The translations under genes were made by a program, and so were the position numbers. DNA of 64,000 bases from Ruegeria sp. PrR005 (GTDB taxonomy: Bacteria; Pseudomonadota; Alphaproteobacteria; Rhodobacterales; Rhodobacteraceae). Under the pieces are notes generated by a model that was not told the DNA's origin, made no database searches, and worked only from the letters and a program-made list of their open reading frames with translations. This document shows, in pieces, positions 8,874-17,319 of this stretch. Position 1 is the stretch's first letter. Each line of letters begins with the position of its first letter. The stretch is from positions 1-64,000 of the forward strand of contig NZ_JAAGOX010000008.1 of assembly GCF_010500245.1 (NCBI RefSeq), in the 5' to 3' direction.

Positions 8874-8920
8874 TTGACCGTTTTGTACCGGCTCCAGACG
8901 GGCGATTGACCGTTTTGTAC
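8874..8920. repeat. Paired 15-bp direct repeat, copy A
   Basis: TTGACCGTTTTGTAC occurs at 8874-8888 and again at 8906-8920, a period of 32 bp. The same pair with the same period occurs at 37955-38001. Here it lies between two convergent genes. No -10 hexamer sits at a standard distance, so it is more like a binding site or mobile repeat than a promoter. Confidence 0.85.
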
Positions 8921-8956
8921 AGCGCGGAACACACCCGTATTTACCCGCCCTGGATA

Positions 8957-9024
8957 CTCGGCTCTGAAACCCGGAGCCGAGAACAGGGGTCTCGTCAAAT
9001 GGCGGGGGCCAACCGGACCCGCCA
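8957..9024. other. Two hairpins in a convergent intergenic region
   Basis: CTCGGCTC (8957-8964) pairs with GAGCCGAG (8974-8981), and TGGCGGG (9000-9006) pairs with CCCGCCA (9018-9024). They lie between the ends of the secreted-protein gene and the methyltransferase gene. Neither has a T-run, so they may be weak terminators or part of a small RNA. Confidence 0.4.
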
Positions 9025-9079
9025 CTTGCACCGACCAAAACGGCGACCGGTTTGCAGGTATGTCGAACTCGCCTCGCGC

Positions 9080-9910
9080 CTATTCGGGTTTGCGACAAAT
9101 GATCTGAACCGGTTGTGTCCTTCGCTCCTCGATATTCCGTGCGGCGTTCTTCACGATCTGCGGCGCGAGTTCACCCAAAAGAATATGTGTGCCGAAAACC
9201 GGCGCTTCACCCTTGGCCGCGAGCGCCATGGCGGCCTTGTATCCTTGCAGGTATTTCTCCCCGGTATCCGTAACCTCGACATTCCTGAAACCGGTTTCCT
9301 TGAGGATATCCACCGTGTCCGACGGGCGCATCAGATAGGCCCCGCAGCCGTCTTCGGACCAAGGCACCGGATGGTGCGGTTCGCCCACCGGGCCCAGCCC
9401 GTGTTCGGTGAGCGCAAAAAAGGCGCCGGGCTTCAGGACCCGAAAGGCCTCGGCGAAAAAGGTGGTCCGGTCCGGCACATTCATCAGGACGTGCTGGCTG
9501 TATCCGCCGTCGAAGGTCTCGTCCTTGTAAGGGAGGTTCTGACCATCGCCATGTTGGCATCTCACGGCGTCCTGCATCGCGACCAATGCGCTTAGCTTGT
9601 TAGCGGCGTCGATGAAGGGCGCGGTGATGTCTATCCCCTCGACGCGACAGTTGAAACGCTTGGCCAGGTACCGGGCGGGGCCGCCAATGCCGCAGCCGAT
9701 ATCGACAAGGGTGTCGCCCTCTCGGATGGGTAAGGCATCTGCAAGCTCGACGGTGGCCGGGAACCCCCGCGCATGGAAATGGTCCACCGGTGCGAGTTGT
9801 TCGATGGTCAGAGTATTGGGATCAATCCCGGCCAGTTCCATCGTTTCCAGGATACGGGAATAGACATCTCCCTTGCCCCAATGATCGGAAATCTCTTGTG
9901 CTTTGGTCAT
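9080..9910 (-). CDS. Class I SAM-dependent methyltransferase
   Basis: 276 residues from the ATG at 9910, preceded by AGAGGGGGG; longer in-frame starts lack such a site. SAM-binding motif I is LVDIGCGIGGPARYLAKRF at about residues 68-86. DGGYSQHVLMNVPD and FRVLKPGAFFALTEHG match the later motifs of sterol/sarcosine-type small-molecule methyltransferases (Methyltransf_11). The substrate cannot be told from the sequence. The upstream gene on the same strand starts 118 bp away and belongs to a CoxE/MoxR pair, but nothing ties this enzyme to that role. Confidence 0.88.
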   Translation of the reverse strand: MTKAQEISDHWGKGDVYSRILETMELAGIDPNTLTIEQLAPVDHFHARGFPATVELADALPIREGDTLVDIGCGIGGPARYLAKRFNCRVEGIDITAPFIDAANKLSALVAMQDAVRCQHGDGQNLPYKDETFDGGYSQHVLMNVPDRTTFFAEAFRVLKPGAFFALTEHGLGPVGEPHHPVPWSEDGCGAYLMRPSDTVDILKETGFRNVEVTDTGEKYLQGYKAAMALAAKGEAPVFGTHILLGELAPQIVKNAARNIEERRTQPVQIICRKPE

Positions 9911-10027
9911 TTGCCCCCCTCTTTGCAAAGTCACGATACCACAGTTTCGGAGGTCTTTGCAGGTCCGCACCTGAGCCGTTGCCCGGCGGCCAAACGGCAT
10001 CAACCCGGCGGTATGGTGACTTTGGCG

Positions 10028-11293
10028 TTAACCCTCGCGGATTGCCGCCATCAGCCGCGCCTTTTCGCCCACGTCGTCGGGGCGCGAGATGACTTCGGCC
10101 AGTTCTTCGAGCGAGGCGATGGAATGGCCCGCGCGGAAGCTGTCGACATGGGGCAGCATGGCGCGGATGCCGCGCGCCTTGGGGGCAAACTCGGACCAGC
10201 GCAGGAGCGGGTTCAGCCAGATCAGGCGCCGCGAGGACAGGTGCAGGCGCTCCATCTCGGCGGCAAGCGCGCCCGGGTCGTCGCGGTCGAGCCCGTCGGT
10301 GATCAGCAGCACCACTGCGCCCTGCCCCATCACCCGGCGCGACCAGTCGCGGTTGAAGGCGTGCAGGCAGGCGCCGATGCGGGTTCCGCCCTCCCAATCC
10401 TGGGCCTCGGCCCCGGCGGATTTCAGCGCGGCGTCGACATCTCGGGTCTTCAGATGCCGGGTGACATTGGTCAATCGCGTGCCAAAGGTGAAGGCATGCA
10501 CCTTGGCCCAGCCCTGCCCCTTGGCGTTGGATACGGCGTGGAGAAAATGCAGGATGATCCGGCTATATTGACTCATCGAGCCGGAAATATCGCAAAGCAC
10601 CACGAGGTTTGGCCAGCGCGGGCGCGGTTCGGCCCGGGCGATGCTGTGCATCTCGCCACCCTGGCGCATGGCGGCGCGCAGGGTGCGGGCGCGGTCGATG
10701 CGGGGACCGAGAACTGCCGCCTGTTTGCGGCGCGAAGGGATCGGTTTTACCGGCAGGCTCAGGCGGGCCAGCATGCGTTTGGCGCGGGCGACCTCCTCGG
10801 TGCTCATCTGCTCGAAATCGAGTGTCTTGAGCTTTTCCTCGTCGGACATGGTGAGCGAGGCATCAACCTCGATCAGGGTTTCCTCGCCCTCCTTCTCGGG
10901 TTCGGGTTCGGGCAATTCGGGCTGGATGCCGTCAAGCAGCGCTTCGGCGGCGCGTTTCTCGGCCGCCTGGGCGCTACGTTCCTCCTGCACGCCGCGAATG
11001 GCGGGCAGCATCATCGACATCATGTGTTCGAGATAGCGCGGGTCGCGCCAGTAGAGGCGGAAGACCTGGGCAAAGACGGTGCGGTGTTCGGGGCGGTTCA
11101 CGAAACAGGCGTGCAGCGTCCAGTAGAAATCGCGTTTCTCGGTAAACCCCGCCGCCTCGACCGCGCGTACCGCGTCGATGACGCGGCCCGGCCCGATGGG
11201 CAGGCCCGCCTTGCGCAAGGCCCGGGCGAAATGGATGATGTTCTGCGCCAGACGCGGATTTTCCGGCAGGGCAAGCGGGGCGTATTCAGGCAT
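10028..11293 (-). CDS. CoxE-like VWA domain protein
   Basis: 421 residues from the ATG at 11293, 10 codons inside a longer open frame. The first 120 residues are helical. A proline/glutamate-rich linker follows, and then a von Willebrand A domain whose metal site is LVVLCDISGSMSQYSR (DxSxS) with a later TDGLDRDDPG. This is the VWA_CoxE family. Such proteins work with MoxR AAA+ ATPases, here encoded just upstream on the same strand. In CO oxidisers the CoxD/CoxE pair matures the CuSMo active site. The partial coxS 10 kb away makes this role plausible, but MoxR-VWA pairs also serve other targets. Confidence 0.88.
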   Translation of the reverse strand: MPEYAPLALPENPRLAQNIIHFARALRKAGLPIGPGRVIDAVRAVEAAGFTEKRDFYWTLHACFVNRPEHRTVFAQVFRLYWRDPRYLEHMMSMMLPAIRGVQEERSAQAAEKRAAEALLDGIQPELPEPEPEKEGEETLIEVDASLTMSDEEKLKTLDFEQMSTEEVARAKRMLARLSLPVKPIPSRRKQAAVLGPRIDRARTLRAAMRQGGEMHSIARAEPRPRWPNLVVLCDISGSMSQYSRIILHFLHAVSNAKGQGWAKVHAFTFGTRLTNVTRHLKTRDVDAALKSAGAEAQDWEGGTRIGACLHAFNRDWSRRVMGQGAVVLLITDGLDRDDPGALAAEMERLHLSSRRLIWLNPLLRWSEFAPKARGIRAMLPHVDSFRAGHSIASLEELAEVISRPDDVGEKARLMAAIREG

Positions 11294-11302
11294 GCGGCCT
11301 TC

Positions 11303-11352
11303 GCGGGGGCTCTGCCCCCGCACCCCCGGAGTATTTCGGACCAGAAAGAAGC
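11303..11352. repeat. CCGGAGTATTT-type intergenic element, copy 1
   Basis: A hairpin, GCGGGGGC / GCCCCCGC (11303-11321), is followed by CCCCCGGAGTATTTCGGACC and AGAAAGAAG. The same core is found at 29841-29977, 43777-43900, 49097-49160 and 58055-58197. Here it fills the gap between the MoxR and CoxE-like genes. Confidence 0.7.
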
Positions 11353-11353
11353 A

Positions 11354-12262
11354 TCAGGCGGGTTCCAAGGAGGCCTTGGCCTGGTCGAGGATGCGCTTGG
11401 CTTCGGAGCCTTGCAGTTTCTGGATATCGTCCTGGTATTTCAGGATCGCGCCCAGTGTGTCGGCAATGACCTCGGGCGAGAGGTCGATCACATCGAGTGC
11501 GAGGAGGCACTTGGCCCAGTCGATGGTCTCGGCCACGCCGGGTTTCTTGAACAGGTCCTCGGTGCGCAGGGTCTGGACGAAAGCCACCACCTGGCGGGAG
11601 AGGGTTTCGGCGGCCTCGGGCGCGCGGGCGTGCAGGATTTCGACCTCGCGGTCGAAATCGGGGTAGTCGACCCAGTGATAGAGGCAGCGGCGTTTCAGGG
11701 CATCGTGCACCTCGCGCGTGCGGTTCGAAGTGAGGATGACGATGGGCGGCTCGGGCGCCTTGATGGTGCCAAGCTCGGGGATGGTGACCTGGAAATCCGA
11801 CAGCGCCTCCAACAGGAAGGCCTCGAAGGGTTCGTCTGTGCGATCAAGCTCGTCGATGAGCAGCACCGGCGCGCCCGCCGGGTCGGGGCGCATGGCTTGC
11901 AGAAGCGGGCGTTCGATCAGGAACTCGTCCGAGAACAGCTCGGTCTGGAGCGCCGCGCGGTCGGCGCCGCCTGCGGCCTCGGCGGTTCGGATGGCGACCA
12001 TCTGGGCGGGGAAGTTCCAGTCGTAGACGGCCGAGGCGGCATCGAGCCCCTCGTAGCATTGCAGACGGATCAGGCGGCGGCCCAGAGCGGCGGCGATGGC
12101 CTTGGCGATCTCGGTCTTGCCGACGCCCGCCTCGCCCTCGAGAAACAGCGGCCGGCCGAGGCGCAGCGACAGAAACACGACCGTGGCCAGCGCCCGGCCG
12201 CAGACATAGCCCTGTTCGTCCAGCATCTGCTGGACGTCGTCGATGGATTGGCCTTTGGTCAT
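11354..12262 (-). CDS. MoxR family AAA+ ATPase (CoxD-like)
   Basis: 302 residues from the ATG at 12262, preceded by GGAGG. Walker A is GEAGVGKT (43-50), Walker B is VLLIDELDRTD, and ILTSNRTREVHDALKRRC carries sensor 1 and the arginine region typical of MoxR proteins. These ATPases act as chaperones that insert cofactors or remodel complexes together with a VWA partner; the partner gene follows on the same strand. The family, the neighbour and the nearby coxS suggest CoxD, which helps build the copper-sulfur-molybdenum centre of CO dehydrogenase. The precise client is inference. Confidence 0.9.
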   Translation of the reverse strand: MTKGQSIDDVQQMLDEQGYVCGRALATVVFLSLRLGRPLFLEGEAGVGKTEIAKAIAAALGRRLIRLQCYEGLDAASAVYDWNFPAQMVAIRTAEAAGGADRAALQTELFSDEFLIERPLLQAMRPDPAGAPVLLIDELDRTDEPFEAFLLEALSDFQVTIPELGTIKAPEPPIVILTSNRTREVHDALKRRCLYHWVDYPDFDREVEILHARAPEAAETLSRQVVAFVQTLRTEDLFKKPGVAETIDWAKCLLALDVIDLSPEVIADTLGAILKYQDDIQKLQGSEAKRILDQAKASLEPA

Positions 12263-12507
12263 CTGCTGCCTCCGCTCGGGTTTCCCGCTCTGGCCCAATG
12301 GGGCATCACCCCGGCGCCGCCGTCAAGCGGCAGTGTCCCGGTTTTGCCCCTGTCGGGATGCGACATAAGTCGAATGCTTAGGCGAATGTTGACGGTTGGC
12401 CGCTCAAATGGCATCACTTTGGAAACAACGAGGGGGCGGAAAAACCGTCCGCGACAGGCGATGACAGTGAGACTTGTATCAGTGACCCGCGGGTACGGGG
12501 CCGGTCC

Positions 12508-13557
12508 ATGCGGATAACGGCCGTCACCTGTGTCAAGAACGAGGGGCCGTTCCTGCTGGAATGGATCGCCTTCAACCGGCTCTTGGGCGTGACCGATTTC
12601 CTGTTCTATTCCAACGATTGCAGCGATGGTACCGACCGGCTGCTGGACGCGCTGGCGGCGCGCGAGGATCTGGAGGCGCTGGCGGGACGGGTGGTGCATC
12701 TGCCGAACCCCGCCGAGGGGCGCAATTACCAGATGGAGGCGCTGAAGGATGCCGCCCATCAGCAGGTGGTGAAGCGCGCCGACTGGGTCTGGATCGCGGA
12801 CGTGGACGAGTTCCTGAACATCCATGTGGGCGATCACACCATTCCGGCGCTGATCGAGGCCTGTGGCGATCCGGCGGCGATCTCGGTGCATTTCCAGTTC
12901 TTCGCCAATGACGGCATCGACGCGTTCGAGGACCGGCCGGTGATTGCGCAATTCACCCGCAGCCATAACCCCGACATCTGGTGTGGCGAGACCGCGATCG
13001 AGGTCAAGTCACTGACGCGCAAGGATTTCCCCTTGCAGTATTTTGGCGCCCACCGGCCGTTTTTCAGCGAGCGCAAGGGCGACAAGAAGACCCTGGCCTG
13101 GACCGACGGATCGGGGCGCAAGGTGCCGCACCGGTTTCTGGTGGCTGCCAATCCGCGCCGCATCCGCAAGTTTCCCGCCAAGGGCGCACGCGATTTTGCA
13201 ACGCTGAACCATTACGCGCTGCGCTCGCTGGACAGCTACCTGGTCAAGAACGACCGGGGCGACGTGAACCGCGAGAACCGGGCGTTTGACGATACATACT
13301 GGCGCGAGCGCAACGATCCGGCCTGGCAGGATACCAGCATCGCGCGCTATCTGCCCGCGCTGGAGGCGGCGCTGGAGGCGCTGAAGGCCGATACCGAGAT
13401 CGGCGCGCTGCATGCCGAGGCAGTGCGGCTCCATCGCGAGAAGCGCGATGCGCTGCTGGCGCGGCCCGCCTATATGCAGATGCAGGAGCAGCTGCGCCGG
13501 GCGCGCGCCCTGCCACCCGACGAAGAGGCGATGCTGCTAGAGATGGGGATGCTCTGA
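12508..13557 (+). CDS. Glycosyltransferase family 2-like protein (first of cluster)
   Basis: 349 residues. The N-terminus holds VTCVKNEGPFLLEWIAFNR, then NDCSDGTD (36-43) and IADVDEF (96-102), where DVD would bind the metal and nucleotide sugar. This is the Glyco_tranf_2_4 pattern. No membrane helix or signal is seen, so it is probably cytoplasmic. A C-terminal helical part (about 270-349) is shared in outline with the homologues at 14224 and 17320. It starts a run of six genes on the plus strand, and the sulfotransferase gene starts 1 bp after its stop. The acceptor is unknown; a surface polysaccharide is the likeliest product. Confidence 0.9.
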   Translation: MRITAVTCVKNEGPFLLEWIAFNRLLGVTDFLFYSNDCSDGTDRLLDALAAREDLEALAGRVVHLPNPAEGRNYQMEALKDAAHQQVVKRADWVWIADVDEFLNIHVGDHTIPALIEACGDPAAISVHFQFFANDGIDAFEDRPVIAQFTRSHNPDIWCGETAIEVKSLTRKDFPLQYFGAHRPFFSERKGDKKTLAWTDGSGRKVPHRFLVAANPRRIRKFPAKGARDFATLNHYALRSLDSYLVKNDRGDVNRENRAFDDTYWRERNDPAWQDTSIARYLPALEAALEALKADTEIGALHAEAVRLHREKRDALLARPAYMQMQEQLRRARALPPDEEAMLLEMGML

Positions 13558-13558
13558 C

Positions 13559-14224
13559 ATGGTGCGCCTGAGGGTCATCAACCTGGGCCTGCCCAAGTCC
13601 GGCACCACGACGCTGGGCGTGGCCCTGCGCGCCTCGGGGCTGAAGGTGGCGGACTGGAAGGTGCGCAAGTTTCAGTCGGCCAACCCGCAGGTGGCGCGGC
13701 ATTTCCTGGGTGACCTGATGTATCGCGGCTATTTCGAGACCGGCGATCCGCTGCACCTGCTGGATGAGTTCGACGCGCTGAGCGAGATCAACGTGGTGGG
13801 CGGCGATCTGAACCGCTGGCCGCAAACCGACTGGGGCCTGTTGTCGGCGATCATCGAACGGCATCCGGGGGCGAAGTTCATCCTGTCCTATCGCGATGCC
13901 GAGGCGCAGGCCGACAGCATGATCCGCTGGACCAACCTGGGCCGCAAGCGGTTGAAGATGTTCGATGTTCCGGGGCTGCCGGGAACATATGGGCGCGAAC
14001 CGGGGGATCTGGTGCGCTGGATCGACGGGCACAACCGGTTCTGCCGTCAGGTGTTTGCGGGCAATCCGAATTTTCTGGAATACGACATTCTGGACGAGGA
14101 AGCGCCGCAGAAGATCGGCGCATTTCTGGGCCTGCCGATCCGGTGGTGGGGCAAGGTCAACGACAATCCGGCGGACGAGGCGGCGGAACCCGCCCCGGCC
14201 GCGGGCGACAGTCAGGACGAGTGA
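13559..14224 (+). CDS. Sulfotransferase family protein
   Basis: 221 residues. LPKSGTTTLGVALRASGLKV near the N-terminus is the 5'-phosphosulfate loop of PAPS-dependent sulfotransferases (PKSGTTTL, 12-19). FILSYRDAEAQADSMIRW (about 103-120) is the 3'-phosphate binding segment. It would transfer sulfate from PAPS to a sugar or other acceptor. It sits between two glycosyltransferase genes with a 1-bp gap before it and a TGATG overlap after it, so the genes are translated together and the acceptor is probably the glycan they build. The last 20 residues are acidic and alanine-rich. Confidence 0.88.
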   Translation: MVRLRVINLGLPKSGTTTLGVALRASGLKVADWKVRKFQSANPQVARHFLGDLMYRGYFETGDPLHLLDEFDALSEINVVGGDLNRWPQTDWGLLSAIIERHPGAKFILSYRDAEAQADSMIRWTNLGRKRLKMFDVPGLPGTYGREPGDLVRWIDGHNRFCRQVFAGNPNFLEYDILDEEAPQKIGAFLGLPIRWWGKVNDNPADEAAEPAPAAGDSQDE

Positions 14225-16611
14225 TGCGGATCATCCTTCATATCGGGCCCGAGGTGGCAGGTGCGGCGCGGATACAGGGCATTCTGGATGCCAAACGCGA
14301 TGTGCTGCGCGCACAGGGCGCGCTGTTTGCGCGCAGCCCCGGCACCCGCAATCACATGCGGCTGGCGATGGCGGTCAGCGATCCGGGCCATGTGGACCTG
14401 TTCCGCTATAACCGGGGCTTCACCGCGCCTGAGGCGCAGGAGAAGCTGCGTGAGGGCGTGATTGAGGCGCTGACGCGCGAGATGGAGGAGGCAAAGCCCG
14501 AGACGCTGATCCTGTCAGCGGCGCAGATGGCGACCTCGCTGCACCGCCCATCGGAGATCGCACGGCTGCGCGACCTGCTGGCGCCCTTGTCCGAGGATGT
14601 TCAGGTGGTGGCGGTGGTGGGCGATCCCGCCCGGCTGTTGCTGGCGCATTACGCCGCCCAGGTGTCCGAGGGGCGGGCCACACCGCTGGACCAGGAGCTG
14701 GCGCTGGCGGCATCGCCCGACTGGTGGAACACGGCGCTGGCGGGCATGCCCGCGATCGACCCGCTGAAAGGCCAGTTCGAGGAGACGCAAGGCCCGGCCT
14801 TCTGGCTGGATTTCACCGCGTTGCAAGCGCTCTGGGAAGAGGGGTTCGGACCGGGTTCGGTCCGGTTCTTGCCCTTTGACCCGAAGGTTCTGGCCGGGCA
14901 TGGGGCCACGGATTTCGTGCGCGCCATGTTCGGGATCGAGCGCAACATAGGGCGTGCGGCTGTGGCCGAGATGCCCGCCGTGCCGCCGGCGGCGACGCTG
15001 ACGCGGCAGCGGCAGTTCAACGAGATCCTGCTGCGCTATATCGCCAGTGGCGACAAGGTGGTGACCCGGCAATTGTGGCGCGCGCTGCTGGATGAGGTTG
15101 CGACCGACGGCCCACCGCCCGACGCCGGCGGGCTGGCGGCCCTGTCGGCGCGGTTCCGGGCGGCCAACGCGGCGCTGACGGCGCGGCATCCGGCCCTGAC
15201 CGAGGCCTGTTTCGCACCGCCCTCCGCGCCCGTGGCCTGGGTCGAGGCGGACCCCGAACGCGGCTATCGCGCCTCGCAATACCTGCTGGCGGCGCGCTGG
15301 CGGATCGACAAGACGACCGAGGAGCATCTGAGCGCGCGGGCCGAACAGATTACCGCCGCCCCCCTGCCCGAGCCGCTGGTGCGGGCCGAGGAGGTGGTTG
15401 CGGAAGACGCGCCCGGGGACAATGCGCTGAGCCCGGCGGCGCGGCGGCTGATGCCGCCGGCGGCGGTGGAGAATTTCGAGAAGCTGCGCACATCCTCTTA
15501 TGCACCGCATAACCGGATCGGCGCGGTGGACGAGGAACAGCTGGCCGCCGCGTTCAAGCCCGCCAAGCCGCGCAAGCTGGCCAAGGGCAAGACCGGCAAC
15601 CTGATCGTGGGCTGCATGAAGAACGAGGCGCCCTATATCATCGAATGGGTGGCCTATCACCGGGCCATCGGGGTGGATAATTTCCTGATCTACACCAACG
15701 ACTGTTCCGACGGCACCGACGAGATCCTGCAAAGGTTGCAGGAATTGGGCGTTTTACAGCATCGCAACAACGACAAGTGGAAGGGCAACTCGCCCCAGCA
15801 ATACGCGCTGAACCAGGCGTTGAAGGAACCGGTGCTGAAGAACAGCGACTGGATTATTCATATCGACGTGGACGAGTTCATCAATATCCGCTGCGGTAAT
15901 GGCACGCTGGATGATTTCTTTGCCGCCGCGCCGGATGCCACCAACGTGGCGATGACCTGGCGGCTGTTTGGCCATAATGGCGTGACCGGGCTGAAGGACG
16001 AGTTCGTCATCGACCAGTTCGACGCCTGCGCGCCGAAATACTGCCCCAAGCCGCACACGGTCTGGGGGTTCAAGACCATGTTCCGCAATATCGGCGCCTA
16101 TGAGAAGATCAGCTGCCACCGGCCCAACAAGCTGGACGAGGAGTTCAGCGACAAGGTGAAATGGGTCAATGGCTCGGGTCAGGACATGACCGGAGAGGTG
16201 CTGAAATCGGGTTGGCGGAACTCGAAGAAATCCATTGGGTATGATCTGCTCCAGCTCAATCATTACGCGCTGCGCAGCGCCGAGAGTTTCCTGGTCAAGC
16301 GCCAGCGCGGGCGGGCACTGCATGTGGATCGCTCGATCGGGCTGAACTACTGGATCCGGATGGACTGGAACGACCACCGCGATGTCACGATAAAGCGCAA
16401 CCTGCCGCGACTGCGCGAGGAATACGACCGGCTGATGGCCGACGACACGCTGCGCGCGTTGCATCAGGCCGGGCTGGACTGGCACCGCGCCAAGGCAGAG
16501 GAGTTGCACGCGATGCCCGAGTTCGAGGAGCTTTACGAACAGGCGCTGGAGGTGCGGTTGAGCGGAACGGAACGTGTCGCCTATGCGCTGGCGCTGGATG
16601 TGGAGAGCTGA
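14224..16611 (+). CDS. Fusion of sulfotransferase-like domain and family 2 glycosyltransferase
   Basis: 795 residues, with the ATG overlapping the preceding stop codon. Residues 1 to about 370 look like a sulfotransferase fold: LHIGPEVAGAARIQGILDAK lines up with the family pattern LHIG-x-x-KTGTT-x-IQ, but the PAPS loop KTGTT is replaced by VAGAA, so this domain is probably inactive. A helical linker follows. From about residue 460 there is a complete glycosyltransferase with VGCMKNEAPYIIEWVAYHR, NDCSDGTD and IHIDVDEF. Its closest relatives in the window are the genes at 12508 and 17320. The dead domain might bind a sulfated acceptor. Cytoplasmic; no membrane segments. Confidence 0.88.
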   Translation: MRIILHIGPEVAGAARIQGILDAKRDVLRAQGALFARSPGTRNHMRLAMAVSDPGHVDLFRYNRGFTAPEAQEKLREGVIEALTREMEEAKPETLILSAAQMATSLHRPSEIARLRDLLAPLSEDVQVVAVVGDPARLLLAHYAAQVSEGRATPLDQELALAASPDWWNTALAGMPAIDPLKGQFEETQGPAFWLDFTALQALWEEGFGPGSVRFLPFDPKVLAGHGATDFVRAMFGIERNIGRAAVAEMPAVPPAATLTRQRQFNEILLRYIASGDKVVTRQLWRALLDEVATDGPPPDAGGLAALSARFRAANAALTARHPALTEACFAPPSAPVAWVEADPERGYRASQYLLAARWRIDKTTEEHLSARAEQITAAPLPEPLVRAEEVVAEDAPGDNALSPAARRLMPPAAVENFEKLRTSSYAPHNRIGAVDEEQLAAAFKPAKPRKLAKGKTGNLIVGCMKNEAPYIIEWVAYHRAIGVDNFLIYTNDCSDGTDEILQRLQELGVLQHRNNDKWKGNSPQQYALNQALKEPVLKNSDWIIHIDVDEFINIRCGNGTLDDFFAAAPDATNVAMTWRLFGHNGVTGLKDEFVIDQFDACAPKYCPKPHTVWGFKTMFRNIGAYEKISCHRPNKLDEEFSDKVKWVNGSGQDMTGEVLKSGWRNSKKSIGYDLLQLNHYALRSAESFLVKRQRGRALHVDRSIGLNYWIRMDWNDHRDVTIKRNLPRLREEYDRLMADDTLRALHQAGLDWHRAKAEELHAMPEFEELYEQALEVRLSGTERVAYALALDVES

Positions 16612-16614
16612 GAA

Positions 16615-17313
16615 ATGGCGGACGGCACCCGAACCGACGACGGCAAATTCATCATCTCGCGCGGGATGCGGTTTCCGCTGGAGGGCGACATCCTGCCGAA
16701 ACGGGTGCGGGTGCTGCTGCGCACCGATGGCTATGAGGCCAAGGAGGCGCGCGCGGCCTATCGGCTGGTGCAGGAGGGCGACGTGGTGATGGAGCTGGGC
16801 GCCGGCATCGGGTTCATGTCGACGCTGGTGGGAACCAAGACAAAGGCCGCCGAGGTGCATTGTTTCGAGGCCAACCCGCGCCTGATCCCCTATATCGAGG
16901 CGGTGCATGCCGCCAATGGCGTCACCAACGCGCATATCCATCATGCCCTGCTGGGGCCGAAGCCGGGGCGGCGGGCGTTTTACCAGCGTGCTTCGATCCT
17001 CGACAGCTCGCTGGAGGTGCTGCCCGAGGATGACGACACGGTGGAAAAGGTGCAGGTGCCGGTGATGGACGGCGCCAAGGCGCTGGCGCGGATCAAGCCC
17101 AGCGTGCTGATCTGCGATATCGAGGGGGCCGAGGCCGATTTGTTGCCCGAGCTCGACCTGAGCTGCCTGCGCGCGGTGCTGATCGAGCTGCACCCGCAAT
17201 GGATCGGCAAGGCGGGGATCGCCCGGGTGTTCGAGGCGATGAGCCGCGCCGGTCTGGTCTTTTTCCCGCGATGGTCGCAGGGTAAGGTTGCGGTATTCCG
17301 CAGCGATTGGTGA
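16615..17313 (+). CDS. FkbM family methyltransferase
   Basis: 232 residues. VMELGAGIGFMSTLVG (about 58-73) is SAM motif I, followed by VHCFEANPRLIPYIE and, later, VLICDIEGAEADLLPEL, the IEGAE signature of FkbM methyltransferases. These O-methylate sugars or other hydroxyls. It starts 3 bp after the fusion glycosyltransferase and ends 6 bp before the next glycosyltransferase, so it very likely methylates a sugar of the same glycan. No signal peptide is present. Confidence 0.92.
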   Translation: MADGTRTDDGKFIISRGMRFPLEGDILPKRVRVLLRTDGYEAKEARAAYRLVQEGDVVMELGAGIGFMSTLVGTKTKAAEVHCFEANPRLIPYIEAVHAANGVTNAHIHHALLGPKPGRRAFYQRASILDSSLEVLPEDDDTVEKVQVPVMDGAKALARIKPSVLICDIEGAEADLLPELDLSCLRAVLIELHPQWIGKAGIARVFEAMSRAGLVFFPRWSQGKVAVFRSDW

Positions 17314-17319
17314 GGGCGC

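Noticed and set aside
8874-8920. CRISPR-like repeat or tandem promoter
   Set aside because: Only two units, no array, no cas genes; TTGACC could be a -35 box, but no -10 lies at a usual distance at either locus.
12263-12507. Longest intergenic stretch, checked for a promoter or RNA gene
   Set aside because: Only a weak CGAATG direct repeat and a TTGACG without a matching -10; nothing that can be supported.
9773-12517. 914-codon open frame on the plus strand across the methyltransferase, CoxE-like and MoxR genes
   Set aside because: Antisense to three well-supported genes; low-complexity residues and no recognisable domain.
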